Counted from the stretch's first letter, positions 42,855-52,310 are shown. The stretch: DNA of 64,000 nt from SIG437 sp045648985 (GCA_045648985.1 JAZROZ010000025.1:6654-70653), one strand, 5' to 3'. Notes: generated by a model not told the origin, from the letters alone. Numbers and translations are program-made.

Positions 42855-44132
42855 TTATGATACTGATTCTTCTAAAGATTTTTGCTTTCTGACTTTTTCT
42901 CTATATATAACTTTCGGCGCTTTTTTGTCTGTCACACATTCTTTTGTGATAACACATTTTGAAACATTTTCTTCAGACGGAAGCGAATACATAGTGTCTA
43001 AAAGCAGTTCTTCCATTATAGAACGCAGACCACGGGCACCTGTTTTCCTTGCTATTGCTTTTTGGGCAACTTCTAAGACTGCATCATCATCCATTTCAAG
43101 CTTAACACCATCTAGCTCAAAAAGCTTCATATATTGTTTTAATAACGCGTTTTTAGGCTCTTTTATAATGCGAACGAGTGCATCTTCATCTAATAGGTCT
43201 AAAGTTGCAATAACAGGTATTCTACCGATTAATTCAGGAATCAAACCAAATTTCAGCAAATCCTGCGGCTCAATTTTAGAAAGCATCTCGCCAATATCGC
43301 TATCAGCCGTCTTGCTTCTGACATCAGCAACAAAGCCTAAAGCCTTTGTTCCGGTCCTTGCACCGATAATCTTTTCAATGCCCTCAAATGCACCACCACA
43401 TATGAAAAGAATATTTGTTGTATCAATCTGCAAAAACTCCTGATGCGGATGTTTTCTGCCACCGGTTGGCGGAACAGAAGCAACTGTACCCTCTAAAATT
43501 TTGAGTAAAGCCTGCTGAACACCTTCACCGCTGACATCACGTGTTATTGATGTATTTTCAGACTTTCTTGTAATCTTATCAATTTCGTCAATATATATAA
43601 TACCACGTTGGGCTTCTTCTATAGAATTATCTGCTGCCTGGATAAGCTTTAAAAGAATGTTTTCAACATCTTCGCCAACATAACCTGCTTCAGTAAGTGT
43701 CGTTGCATCAGCGATAGCAAACGGAACATTTAAGATTTTAGCTAACGTCTGTGCAAGAAGTGTTTTACCTGAGCCTGTCGGACCAAGTAATAAAATATTT
43801 GACTTCTGTATTGCAACATCTCCAAGCTGTCTTTGAGCTTCAATTCGTTTATAATGGTTATAAACTGCAACAGATAGTGTCTTTTTTGCATTATCCTGAC
43901 CTATTACATACTGGTCAAGAACTTCTTTTATTTCCTTGGGTTTTGGCAATCCGCCAAGATTAATATCAGGCTCTATCAAGTCAAAGTTATTTCCCATATA
44001 TCTGTTACACATAGAAATACATTCATTACAGATATTAGCATTTGGACCTTTAAAGAGCTTCATCACCTGACTTTCATAAGCACCGCAGAAATTACAGCGA
44101 AGTTCACCGCTTCCTGTTTCATTATTTACCAA
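42855..44132 (-). CDS. clpX: ATP-dependent Clp protease ATP-binding subunit ClpX
   Basis: ClpX unfolds substrates for ClpP. The 425-aa protein has the N-terminal zinc finger (CNFCG ... ICNECI), Walker A GPTGSGKTLLAQ, Walker B IIYIDEIDKI, the pore loop GYVGEDVE and sensor 2 region GARGLRSIME. The best start is TTG 44132 with AGAGG 8 nt upstream; GTG 44141 is too close to that site. It follows clpP by 14 bp. Confidence 0.97.
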   Translation of the reverse strand: MVNNETGSGELRCNFCGAYESQVMKLFKGPNANICNECISMCNRYMGNNFDLIEPDINLGGLPKPKEIKEVLDQYVIGQDNAKKTLSVAVYNHYKRIEAQRQLGDVAIQKSNILLLGPTGSGKTLLAQTLAKILNVPFAIADATTLTEAGYVGEDVENILLKLIQAADNSIEEAQRGIIYIDEIDKITRKSENTSITRDVSGEGVQQALLKILEGTVASVPPTGGRKHPHQEFLQIDTTNILFICGGAFEGIEKIIGARTGTKALGFVADVRSKTADSDIGEMLSKIEPQDLLKFGLIPELIGRIPVIATLDLLDEDALVRIIKEPKNALLKQYMKLFELDGVKLEMDDDAVLEVAQKAIARKTGARGLRSIMEELLLDTMYSLPSEENVSKCVITKECVTDKKAPKVIYREKVRKQKSLEESVS

Positions 44133-44146
44133 AACATACACCTCTT

Positions 44147-44737
44147 TTATTTTTGAGTTCTTGAAACAATTACCTCATCAACAAGACCGTAGTCCTTTGC
44201 TTCCTGAGCCGTCATAAAATTATCACGTTCTGTGTCACGTTCAATTACATCAAGTGGCTTACCTGTTCGCTCGCTTAATATCTCATTTAAGGTCTGCTTT
44301 ATCTTTATAATTCTGTCAGCATGGATTTTAATATCGGTTGCCTGACCTTGCATCCCACCAAGCGGCTGATGAATCATAATCTCACTGTTAGGAAGTGCAA
44401 AGCGCTTTCCCTTTGTGCCTGCTGCTAACAGAAATGCTCCCATGCTTGCCGCCATACCTATACATATTGTTGACACATCGCATTTTATGTATTGCATTGT
44501 GTCGTAGATTGCCATACCGGAAGTTATAGAACCGCCGGGACTGTTGATATAGAACTGAATATCTTTATCAGGGTCTTCGCCCTCAAGATAGAGCATCTGT
44601 GCAACGACTAAGCTTGCTGTTACATCATTAACCTCTTCTGATAAAAAAATTATTCTGTCTTTTAAAAGTCTTGAATAAATGTCGTATGAACGTTCTCCCC
44701 TATTTGTTTGTTCAACTACTACAGGTACTAAACTCAT
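44147..44737 (-). CDS. clpP: ATP-dependent Clp protease proteolytic subunit
   Basis: A 196-aa serine protease that forms the two-ring chamber for ClpX. The catalytic serine is in CIGMAASMGAFLL, histidine in IMIHQPLGG and aspartate in RDTERDNFM. The order tig-clpP-clpX is classical for Firmicutes and other bacteria. The gene lies 83 bp after tig, behind a hairpin. Confidence 0.98.
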   Translation of the reverse strand: MSLVPVVVEQTNRGERSYDIYSRLLKDRIIFLSEEVNDVTASLVVAQMLYLEGEDPDKDIQFYINSPGGSITSGMAIYDTMQYIKCDVSTICIGMAASMGAFLLAAGTKGKRFALPNSEIMIHQPLGGMQGQATDIKIHADRIIKIKQTLNEILSERTGKPLDVIERDTERDNFMTAQEAKDYGLVDEVIVSRTQK

Positions 44738-44776
44738 AAAACTTACCTTACCTTTCCGACTCTGTATATAAAGTAA

Positions 44777-44807
44777 ACACGCTTTAAATGAGTCGTTTAA
44801 AGCGTGT
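44777..44807 (-). terminator. Hairpin (weak terminator or attenuator) between tig and clpP
   Basis: A perfect 12-bp stem (44777-44788 with 44796-44807, 7-nt loop) lies 13 bp after tig. The following minus-strand bases (TTACTTTATA) are only partly T-rich, so partial read-through into clpP-clpX is likely. Confidence 0.6.
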
Positions 44808-44820
44808 CTCGGCTAACCGA

Positions 44821-46182
44821 TTATTTTTCTTCTGTAGCTTCGCCTTCAGCCTCTTGTGCATCTTCCTTTGCTTTTGTTGTGCGAGGCTTTCTTGGTTTTG
44901 ACCATTTAGCATTCTCAATTAAGAACTCTATAGCAACCTCATATTTTAATTCTTCTTTAAGACTTTCTAATCCCTCAGCTTTAAGAAGTTCCTTGATTTT
45001 TTCAACTTCCATATTATACTGAGTTGCCATTTCTGCAAGCTTTTCTTCAAGCTTTTCATCAGAAACTTCAACTGCCTGGGCAGCTATAATCTTTTCTAAA
45101 ATGAGATTTCCTTTAATCTGTTTTACAGACTGTGGTTTCATCATTTCTTTATACTGGTCGATACTTGTTCCAATGTAGCCAAGATACTGTTCAAATGAAA
45201 TCCCCTGACTTGACATTCTCATATTGTTTTCACGAATCATATCATTGATTCTTGCATCAATCATACAATCAGGAACATTAATCTCATTAGCTTCGATTAA
45301 TGCATCCATAACAGCATTTTCTTTTTCAATTTTTGTATCTTCTAAAGCTTTCTTTTCAAGTTTTTCTTTGATGTCTGCTTTGAGTTCGTCTAGTGTGTCA
45401 AACTCACTTACATCTTTAGCAAACTCATCATCAAGCTCAGGAAGCTCTTTATATTGTATGTTATTAACCTTAACTTTGAACACTGCAGGCTTGCCCTTTA
45501 ATTCTTCTGCATGATATTCTTCAGGGAAGCTTACATTAACATCAAACTCTTCGCCGATTTTCTTGCCGATAATCTGTTCTTCAAAACCGGGAATGAACTG
45601 ACCGCTTCCGATTGTTAAGTCAAAGTTTTCACCTTTACCACCGGCGAATGCGACACCGTCTGTAAATCCTTCAAAGTTAATGTTTGCAATATCCCCATTT
45701 TGAACTGCTCTGTCTTCAACAGTAACAAGTCTTGAGTTTCTTTCCTGTTTTGTCTTAAGATCAGCTAAAACATCATCGTCAGATACAGTATGTACAATTT
45801 CTTTTACTTTTATACCTTTATATTCAGCGAGTTCAAATTCAGGTTTTAAAGTAACCTTCGCTTCGACTACAAGGTCTTTTCCCTGACCGATTTCTTTTAT
45901 ATCAACAGCCGGTGATTCAACAGGCGTTAAATCAAGCTCTTTGATTGCTTCTTCGTATGCTTTAGGGAAAACCATATCAATAGCATCTTCATAGAATACG
46001 CTTTCGCCATATGTTTTCTCAATTATTTTTTTAGGTGCTTTACCTTTTCTGAAGCCCGGAACAGAAATCTTTTTAACATTTTTTCTGAATGACTGTTCAA
46101 CAGCTGCATCAAAATCAGCGGCACTGATTGTTAAAGTAAATTCAGCAACGCCATTTTCTTTTTTTACTAATTTTGTAGACAT
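44821..46182 (-). CDS. tig: Trigger factor
   Basis: This ribosome-bound chaperone has prolyl isomerase activity. The 453-aa protein has the N-terminal ribosome-binding domain with the signature VPGFRKGKAPKKIIE, the FKBP-like domain (NGDIANINFEGFTDG, FDLTIGSGQFIPGFEEQIIG) and the helical C-terminal chaperone domain, ending in an acidic and basic tail. ATG 46182 is preferred, with GGAGG upstream; the longer frame to 46224 has no such site. Confidence 0.97.
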   Translation of the reverse strand: MSTKLVKKENGVAEFTLTISAADFDAAVEQSFRKNVKKISVPGFRKGKAPKKIIEKTYGESVFYEDAIDMVFPKAYEEAIKELDLTPVESPAVDIKEIGQGKDLVVEAKVTLKPEFELAEYKGIKVKEIVHTVSDDDVLADLKTKQERNSRLVTVEDRAVQNGDIANINFEGFTDGVAFAGGKGENFDLTIGSGQFIPGFEEQIIGKKIGEEFDVNVSFPEEYHAEELKGKPAVFKVKVNNIQYKELPELDDEFAKDVSEFDTLDELKADIKEKLEKKALEDTKIEKENAVMDALIEANEINVPDCMIDARINDMIRENNMRMSSQGISFEQYLGYIGTSIDQYKEMMKPQSVKQIKGNLILEKIIAAQAVEVSDEKLEEKLAEMATQYNMEVEKIKELLKAEGLESLKEELKYEVAIEFLIENAKWSKPRKPRTTKAKEDAQEAEGEATEEK

Positions 46183-46232
46183 ATTACTTGTCCTCCCAAT
46201 TAAAACTTTACTATATTTTATCACAATAATGT

Positions 46233-46261
46233 ATTATACCACATCTTGCCATTATATTCAA
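46233..46261 (-). promoter_or_regulatory. SigA-type promoter of tig(-clpP-clpX)
   Basis: TTGAAT (46256-46261) and TATAAT (46233-46238), spacer 17 bp, minus strand, 50 bp before the start. I see no CIRCE or CtsR operator here. Confidence 0.7.
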
Positions 46262-46352
46262 TAGAAAAAATCATTATTTTTTCATTTTTTATTAAATATT
46301 TTTTAGTATTTATGCCATATACAGTTGTTTTTTTGAGATATTTGTATATGTT

Positions 46353-46380
46353 TGCATATTTAAAATTATGATACAAATAA
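46353..46380 (+). promoter_or_regulatory. Possible forespore-type (SigG/SigF) promoter before the small peptide and spoVAC
   Basis: TGCATA (46353-46358) matches the forespore -35 pattern and CAAATAA (46374-46380) partly resembles the -10, spaced by 15 bp. No SigA-type promoter is visible in the same place. The match is weak and depends on spoVAC being downstream. Confidence 0.3.
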
Positions 46381-46385
46381 TAAAT

Positions 46386-46556
46386 ATGGAGGTGATAACA
46401 ATTAAAACTAAATTATTAAAATTTATTACTGTATTATCCGTTGTTGCCGTTTTATGTGTTGCTATAACAATATGCATCATCACAGCAGATAAACAGTCTG
46501 AGGGCACAAAAATTGTTTTCATCAAAAATAGTATAACAAGGAGAATATATAGATAA
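46386..46556 (+). CDS. Small single-pass membrane peptide upstream of spoVAC, function unknown
   Basis: The frame encodes about 51-56 residues: a basic N terminus (KTKLLK), one hydrophobic helix (FITVLSVVAVLCVAITICIIT) and a short polar tail ending in RRIYR. A strong GGAGGTGAT site (46388-46396) overlaps ATG 46386 and GTG 46392. The codon at proper distance (8 nt) is ATT 46401, so a non-standard AUU start is possible. Its stop lies one base before the spoVAC ATG, and spoVAC's own AAGGAG is 14 nt away, which suggests coupling and supports a real gene. I do not recognise the family. Confidence 0.5.
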   Translation: MEVITIKTKLLKFITVLSVVAVLCVAITICIITADKQSEGTKIVFIKNSITRRIYR

Positions 46557-46557
46557 T

Positions 46558-46995
46558 ATGACAAATAATGAATACAAAAAATATGTCGATAAAAAAACAC
46601 CTAATTCAACAATTATTAAAGATGTATTATTAGCATTTGTTATTGGTGGTATTATATGTATAATTGGTCAGCTCATTTTGGATGGATATAAGTATCTTGG
46701 TCTTGACAAAGAGTTATCTGCAACTGCCACATCAATCACTCTGGTATTTTTAGGTTGTGCTCTTACAGGCGTCGGGATTTATGATAACATTGCAAAATAT
46801 GCGGGAGCAGGAACAATTGTTCCAATAACGGGATTTGCAAACTCTATTGTATCACCTGCTATGGAATTTAAAGCCGAGGGATTGGTTTTAGGATTAGCTG
46901 CAAAAATGTTTGTTATTGCAGGCCCTGTTTTAGTCTATGGTATAACGGCATCAGTTTTAGCAGGACTTTACTATTATATCGTATCATTGTTTTAA
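46558..46995 (+). CDS. spoVAC: Stage V sporulation protein AC
   Basis: SpoVAC is a forespore inner-membrane protein of the SpoVA channel that moves dipicolinic acid into the spore and out at germination. The 145-aa sequence has about four helices and the motifs FVIGGIICIIGQLI, TGVGIYDNIAKYAGAGTIVPITGFANSIVSPAMEFKAEG. The last is the hallmark of SpoVAC/SpoVAEb proteins; the N-terminal EYKKYVDKKTP fits SpoVAC. spoVAD and spoVAE, usually next to it, are absent and a terminator follows at once. Confidence 0.92.
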   Translation: MTNNEYKKYVDKKTPNSTIIKDVLLAFVIGGIICIIGQLILDGYKYLGLDKELSATATSITLVFLGCALTGVGIYDNIAKYAGAGTIVPITGFANSIVSPAMEFKAEGLVLGLAAKMFVIAGPVLVYGITASVLAGLYYYIVSLF

Positions 46996-46997
46996 AA

Positions 46998-47030
46998 AAA
47001 GGGAGTGTTTAAAAACTAAACACTCCCTTT
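46998..47030 (+). terminator. Bidirectional terminator between spoVAC and smc
   Basis: A perfect 14-bp stem (46998-47011 with 47017-47030), loop of 5 nt, bounded by A and T runs, between convergent genes. Confidence 0.92.
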
Positions 47031-47036
47031 ATAATT

Positions 47037-50000
47037 TTAGGTTATTTCGCCAAGGCTAAGCTTGAGCAGTTTAGAGACACCTTTTTCTTGCATAGTGATA
47101 CCGTAAATTGTATCGGCACATTCCATTGTACCTCTTCTATGCGTGATAAGTATGAATTGTGTGTTTTTGCTGTAATTTTTGATATAATCAGCAAATCTGT
47201 AAACGTTTGCTTCATCAAGTGCTGCTTCGATTTCATCAAGGAAACAGAACGGTGTCGGGCGAATTTTGATAATTGCAAATAAAAGTGCAATAGCTGAAAG
47301 TGCTCTTTCTCCACCTGATAAAAGTAGTAAACTCTGAAGCTTTTTTCCGGGTGGCTGTACGTTAATGTTAATTGTTGAATCCAAAATATTTAGCGGGTCT
47401 TCTAAAGATAGTTCCGCAGTTCCGCCACCGAACAGCTCAGTAAATGTAGTTTTGAAGTGTCTGCTGATTTTTTCAAATTCTTCACGAAAACGTGATTCCA
47501 TTACTTTAAGCATCTCTGTGATAATTGACGACAAATCATTTTTAGCCTTTTGCAAATCACTTCTTTGACTGGTTAAAAACTCATATCGCTCACTAACTGC
47601 TTTGTATTCTTCAATCGCATCAACATTGATATTACCTAATGCTCTTATTTTTCCGCGAAGTTCAGCAATAACTTTATTTACAGCGGTAATGCTTCCTAAA
47701 TCGGTTTTATATTTTTCTGTCTCGGAATATGTAATTTCATATTCACCCCAGAGTCTTGAAATTGCCGTATCAACCTCATTTTCAAGCTTTTCTTTTTTAG
47801 CTTCAAGTCTTGTACATTCTTCTGTGAGTGCATAAACCTTATCTCGTGATTCTTTTGAAAGAGTCTGCATTGCTTTTGAATTTTCTTCGTGCTCCGACTT
47901 GATTTTACGGCACTCATCGATATCAGCCATAATCTTTTCTGATTGCTCCGACGAGAGCTTTAACTGCTCCTCTTTTGAAGCAATATCTCTGTAGAGCTGG
48001 TCATTTTTTGCGTTGATATCATTTATCTCAGCTTGTCTTAGTTCAATATTGGTTTTGGCTTGTGAAATTTCAGCCTTCTTATCAGATTTTTTATCATCTA
48101 AAACTGTAATATCTTTCAAAAGAGATGATTTATACATTGTTTTTTCAACAATTTCATCAGCCAAAATCTCTTTCCTGAAAATAACATCACTTAAAGCCTG
48201 TTCAATTTCTGCAAGTTCTTCTCTAGTCTGGGTGATTGTTGTTTCTTCAGAAGAAATTTGTTTAGCAAAATCATCCCTTTGACTTAGTTGTGTTTTTTCC
48301 TCATTTTCTGTAACTTTAACATCTTCTTTAAGCTTTTCAATTAAAGCTGAATAATCATTTAAAACAAGTTCATTATGCTCAATATCTTTAGAAATTTCAG
48401 CTAACCTCATTTTATCATCTGACATATTGAATGAAACATCTTCTGCTTGTTCGTTTATTTCTGCAAAATCAGCTAACAAACTATGCATTTCTGCTTCTAA
48501 AGATTCTATTTTTTCTTCAGCTTTTGCAATTTCTGCAGAAAGCTCAGCAATTTCCTGCTCTCTTCCCAAGATATTTGAAGTTTCGCTGATATAACCGCCT
48601 GACATTGTACCGCCCTTATTTAATACTTCCCCGTTTAGTGTTACAATCTTAAAGTCATTTTTATATTTTCTTGAGATTGTAATTCCTGCATCAATATCAG
48701 ATACAACAACGCATCTTGAAAGTAAGCTTCTAACTATTTCGTTATATTTTTTATCTGCTTTGACAAGGTCTGAGGCTATTGCGACAAATCCGTTTTCAGT
48801 TTTTACTCTGTCATATTCAAAGTCTTTTGCTCTGACTGCACTGATTGGCATAAAGGTTGCACGTCCGATTTTAGCACGCTTTAAATATTCAATCGCAATC
48901 TTAGCATCATTTTCATCTTCTACGACAATATTCTGAATTGCACCGCCAAGCGCAACCTGAGCTGCAGTTACATATTTCTTCTCAACATCAAAAAGTTTAG
49001 AAAGCGGACCATAGATTTTAGCCTTATTAAGTTCCCCGCTATCGTATGCTTTCATAAGGAAACGCACACTCTTTGGATATCCACTGAAGTTTTGTTCCAT
49101 ATCGTCAAGCATTTTATGGCGTGTACGTTTTTGAGTAAGTAAAACCGATGTTTCATCAAATTCTTTTTTTATAGCGCTTAATTTGTTTGATATTTCTTCT
49201 TTTTTACCTTGCAGAACAGACAATTTATTCTCATCGTCTCTCATCTTACTTTTGATTTCATCACATTCATTTTTTAATTCTTCAAGTTTTTTAGAAGCGC
49301 CTAAAAGTTCTGATGATTTTTTATCAATATCGGATAAAATACTTTCTTTCTTCTGCCTGAAATTCTGCATCATCAGCTCACTGTTAGAAAGCTTAATTTT
49401 AAGTTCAGAAATACTGTTAACACTTGCTATAATCTTTTCCTGCAGTTCTTCGGCCAAGGCAGTTTGCGCAGAATTATCAACGTCAGCATCTTTCTCTTGT
49501 TGAAGCTTAATAATTTCAGCTTCTACTTCTTCTATTTCTTTCTTTATTTTTTCCTTTTCTTCATCAAAGGATATAAGGTCCTGTTTGAAACTTTCTATTT
49601 TATTATTGGTTTCGTCAATTTCACCACAAATACGCTCGACAAGCATTTTATTACTCTCTATCGTACTTGTCATTACACCTGACTCACTCTTTAAAATACC
49701 GTTACCAACTTCAATTTCACGAAGCATCTTTTCAAATTCAGCAATCTTTTCATCGTATTCTTTAAAAATGGCATAAACTTTTTCCTGCTCTGCATCAAAG
49801 CCTGCAATTTCATCCTTAATTTTAGAAAGATATGTTGTTACAACACCAATATCTTCTACAACCTTTAAAACCGCTTCCTTATTCTTTTCAACAATATTAA
49901 TTGCAGAATTGACTTCATATATTTTAAGTTCTTCTTTGAGCTCTAAATATTTTTTAGCCTTTTTAGACTGCGCCTCAAGTGGTCCAACCTGAGTTTCAAG

Positions 50001-50591
50001 TTCAGCTATAATATCTGAAAGTCTTGTGATGTTTTCTTCTGTGTGGAAAAGCTTTCGCTGGGCTTCATCTTTTTTATATCTGTATTTTGATATACCCGCA
50101 GCTTCTTCAAACAGTGTTCTTCTGTCTTCAGATTTTGAAGACAAAATTTCTTCAACCTTGCCCTGACCAATCATAGAATATCCGTCACGGCCAACACCTG
50201 TATCCATAAAAACTTCATGGATATCTTTAAGTCTGCAGCTTGCACCGTTTATCATGTACTGACTTTCGCCTGATGCATATACTTTTCTTGAGATAACAAG
50301 CTCATCAAAATTAGAGTTAAAAAGTTTGTCATGATTATCAAGTGTTAAGACTACTTCTGCAAAACCCATTTTACTTCTCTTTTGAGAACCGCCAAAAATT
50401 ACATCTTCCATTTTTGAGCCACGAAGCGATTTAGCACTCTGCTCACCTAAAACCCATCTGACCGCATCGGAAATGTTGCTTTTGCCGCTGCCATTAGGAC
50501 CAACTATTGTAGTTATATCGCCATCAAATTTAAGTTCAATTTTGTCAGCAAAGGATTTAAAACCCTCAGCCTTTAAACTTTTTAAATGCAT
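47037..50591 (-). CDS. smc: Chromosome segregation protein SMC
   Basis: The condensin ATPase that compacts and separates chromosomes. The 1184-aa protein is full length: Walker A GPNGSGKSNISDAVRW at the N terminus, a long coiled coil, the hinge domain around 510-680 (GYPKSVRFLMKAYD to GGTMSGGYI), a second coiled coil, and the ABC signature LLSGGERALSAIALLFA with Walker B FCFLDEIEAALDEAN at the C terminus. It needs ScpA and ScpB, which are not in the window. It follows the radical SAM gene by 17 bp; ftsY, which often follows smc, is absent. Confidence 0.98.
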   Translation of the reverse strand: MHLKSLKAEGFKSFADKIELKFDGDITTIVGPNGSGKSNISDAVRWVLGEQSAKSLRGSKMEDVIFGGSQKRSKMGFAEVVLTLDNHDKLFNSNFDELVISRKVYASGESQYMINGASCRLKDIHEVFMDTGVGRDGYSMIGQGKVEEILSSKSEDRRTLFEEAAGISKYRYKKDEAQRKLFHTEENITRLSDIIAELETQVGPLEAQSKKAKKYLELKEELKIYEVNSAINIVEKNKEAVLKVVEDIGVVTTYLSKIKDEIAGFDAEQEKVYAIFKEYDEKIAEFEKMLREIEVGNGILKSESGVMTSTIESNKMLVERICGEIDETNNKIESFKQDLISFDEEKEKIKKEIEEVEAEIIKLQQEKDADVDNSAQTALAEELQEKIIASVNSISELKIKLSNSELMMQNFRQKKESILSDIDKKSSELLGASKKLEELKNECDEIKSKMRDDENKLSVLQGKKEEISNKLSAIKKEFDETSVLLTQKRTRHKMLDDMEQNFSGYPKSVRFLMKAYDSGELNKAKIYGPLSKLFDVEKKYVTAAQVALGGAIQNIVVEDENDAKIAIEYLKRAKIGRATFMPISAVRAKDFEYDRVKTENGFVAIASDLVKADKKYNEIVRSLLSRCVVVSDIDAGITISRKYKNDFKIVTLNGEVLNKGGTMSGGYISETSNILGREQEIAELSAEIAKAEEKIESLEAEMHSLLADFAEINEQAEDVSFNMSDDKMRLAEISKDIEHNELVLNDYSALIEKLKEDVKVTENEEKTQLSQRDDFAKQISSEETTITQTREELAEIEQALSDVIFRKEILADEIVEKTMYKSSLLKDITVLDDKKSDKKAEISQAKTNIELRQAEINDINAKNDQLYRDIASKEEQLKLSSEQSEKIMADIDECRKIKSEHEENSKAMQTLSKESRDKVYALTEECTRLEAKKEKLENEVDTAISRLWGEYEITYSETEKYKTDLGSITAVNKVIAELRGKIRALGNINVDAIEEYKAVSERYEFLTSQRSDLQKAKNDLSSIITEMLKVMESRFREEFEKISRHFKTTFTELFGGGTAELSLEDPLNILDSTININVQPPGKKLQSLLLLSGGERALSAIALLFAIIKIRPTPFCFLDEIEAALDEANVYRFADYIKNYSKNTQFILITHRRGTMECADTIYGITMQEKGVSKLLKLSLGEIT

Positions 50592-50608
50592 TGCAACACC
50601 CCCCTAAA

Positions 50609-51619
50609 TCATTCTATCATAAATTTTCCATATGGTATGCTTTCTTTTTGTAAAAGGCTAATGTTTTTATCAGAATATTTTTCTGATAAACGCTTAATGT
50701 TTCGCTTTCTATTGCCAACTGCAACAGAAATATATCGTGGATTTACATAGATTTTTATATCATTTTTTTCTGTATTATCTAAATAACTGTTAACTCTTTT
50801 ATAAAAGCTTTCACTTTCACAGAGCTCACCTATTGATTGATGGAAAGGTCCTGCAACAACATCACTTTCATCGTTAATATTGTCTGTGCCTAAAAGTCCT
50901 ATTCTTAAAACTTTTATATCCTCTTCCCTGAACATATCTAAAAGCTCAGCGCAAAGCTCCACTGTTTCATCAAGAGACATTGGAATATATTTTCCTTCTT
51001 CATAGAGTTTATGAAGCTTAGTGTCCTTAATGGTTAGTGTAGGATATATTCTGACACAATCAGGTTTTAAGTCGATAATTTTTTTTGCAGAGAAAATTGC
51101 GCCTTTTCTATCATCACCAAAAAGACCTGTCATCATCTGCAGACCTAATTCAAAACCGAAATCTTTAATTCTTTTTGCTGCTATCTCAGTGTCTATAGCA
51201 AAATGCCCTCTGTCGTTTAGCTTCAAAACGCTATCTACCATACTTTGTGCACCAAGTTCGATGGCAGTAACACCGTAGCTTTTTAAAAAATATAAAATGT
51301 CATCTGTTATATAGTCAGGTCTGGTCGATAGTCTTATTCCGTCAATCAACCCATTTTTTAAGTATTCGTTTGCCACTTCTAAAAGTGCTTTTTGTTCAAA
51401 CAGTGGAATTCCCGTAAAACTACCACCAAAAAAAGCGACTTCAACACTTGTATTTTCATGTTCAATTGTTTTCAAGTGGTCTTTTATTATTCTATGTGCA
51501 GTTTCTTTTGTCACGGGCTTAGCTTGTCCTGTAATTTTTCGTTGATTACAGAAGGAACAGTCGTTAGGACAACCCTTATGAGGAACAAAAACAGGAATGT
51601 TAACGTGCTTACTTTTCAT
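50609..51619 (-). CDS. Radical SAM protein of the Elp3-like group
   Basis: A 336-aa radical SAM enzyme with the cluster-binding CPNDCSFC (CxxxCxxC) near residue 16, and the Elp3-like features FFGGSFTGIP, RLSTRPDYI and ELGAQSMVDSVLK. No acetyltransferase domain is present, so it is shorter than true Elp3. It overlaps rnc by 11 bp and starts at ATG 51619, not at the earlier in-frame start at 51670. This family is frequent between rnc and smc in Clostridia; the substrate, perhaps RNA, is unknown. Confidence 0.85.
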   Translation of the reverse strand: MKSKHVNIPVFVPHKGCPNDCSFCNQRKITGQAKPVTKETAHRIIKDHLKTIEHENTSVEVAFFGGSFTGIPLFEQKALLEVANEYLKNGLIDGIRLSTRPDYITDDILYFLKSYGVTAIELGAQSMVDSVLKLNDRGHFAIDTEIAAKRIKDFGFELGLQMMTGLFGDDRKGAIFSAKKIIDLKPDCVRIYPTLTIKDTKLHKLYEEGKYIPMSLDETVELCAELLDMFREEDIKVLRIGLLGTDNINDESDVVAGPFHQSIGELCESESFYKRVNSYLDNTEKNDIKIYVNPRYISVAVGNRKRNIKRLSEKYSDKNISLLQKESIPYGKFMIE

Positions 51620-52310
51620 CTTTTTTGTTAAGCCTTTCCAAAGCACTTCTGGCCGCGCTTTGCTCAGCATTTTTTTTGCTTGAACCTTCTCCGCTTCCTG
51701 CTATAAGACCATTTACCAAAACATTTACTGTAAACACTTTTCTGTGGTCAGGGCCTGACTCATCAACAATAACGTAGTTAATATCAGTTTCACCGTGAGA
51801 TTGGAGCTTTTCCTGAAGTGTTGTTTTATAGTCTTTGATGCTTTTGCCACTAACAGAAAGTAAAATAGTGTCATAAAGCTGACTGAGCAGCCATTCTCTC
51901 GTTCTTTGCATACCACTATCTAAATATATAGCAGCAATCAAGGCTTCATAAGCATCAGCTAAAATTGACACGCGTAGTCTGCCACCTGTCATTTCTTCGC
52001 CTTTACCAAGCAAAATAAAGTTTCCAAGCTCAATATTTTGTGCACATTCGTGAAGTGACCTTTCACAAACAATCAATGCTCTCGCTTTTGTCAGGTCGCC
52101 TTCCGGCAAATCTGTGTAGTTTTCAAAAAGATATCTACTTACAATTACGCTCAGTATTGAATCACCTAAAAATTCAAGCCTTTCGTTGCAATTTATATTT
52201 TTACTACGTCTTTCATTTGCATATGAACTGTGCGTAAGTGCAGTTTTTAAAAGCTCTTTATTAATAAATTTATAACCAATAATTTCTTCGAGCTCTTTAA
52301 TCTTGTCCAT
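51609..52310 (-). CDS. rnc: Ribonuclease III
   Basis: RNase III cuts double-stranded RNA in rRNA and mRNA processing. The 233-aa protein has the signature ERLEFLGDSILSVIVS with catalytic Glu and Asp residues, ADAYEALIAAIYLDSG, and a C-terminal double-strand RNA-binding domain (DYKTTLQEKLQSHG ... GEGSSKKNAEQSAARSAL). It lies in the plsX-acpP-rnc-smc series common in Gram-positive bacteria. Confidence 0.97.
   Translation of the reverse strand: MDKIKELEEIIGYKFINKELLKTALTHSSYANERRSKNINCNERLEFLGDSILSVIVSRYLFENYTDLPEGDLTKARALIVCERSLHECAQNIELGNFILLGKGEEMTGGRLRVSILADAYEALIAAIYLDSGMQRTREWLLSQLYDTILLSVSGKSIKDYKTTLQEKLQSHGETDINYVIVDESGPDHRKVFTVNVLVNGLIAGSGEGSSKKNAEQSAARSALERLNKKDEK

Noticed and set aside
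42925..43443. 172-aa plus-strand open frame
   Set aside because: Antisense to clpX; serine-rich composition is typical of a reverse-strand shadow.
46310..46600. 96-aa minus-strand frame upstream of spoVAC
   Set aside because: No ribosome site or family motif, and it is antisense to the small peptide and the spoVAC start, which have better support.
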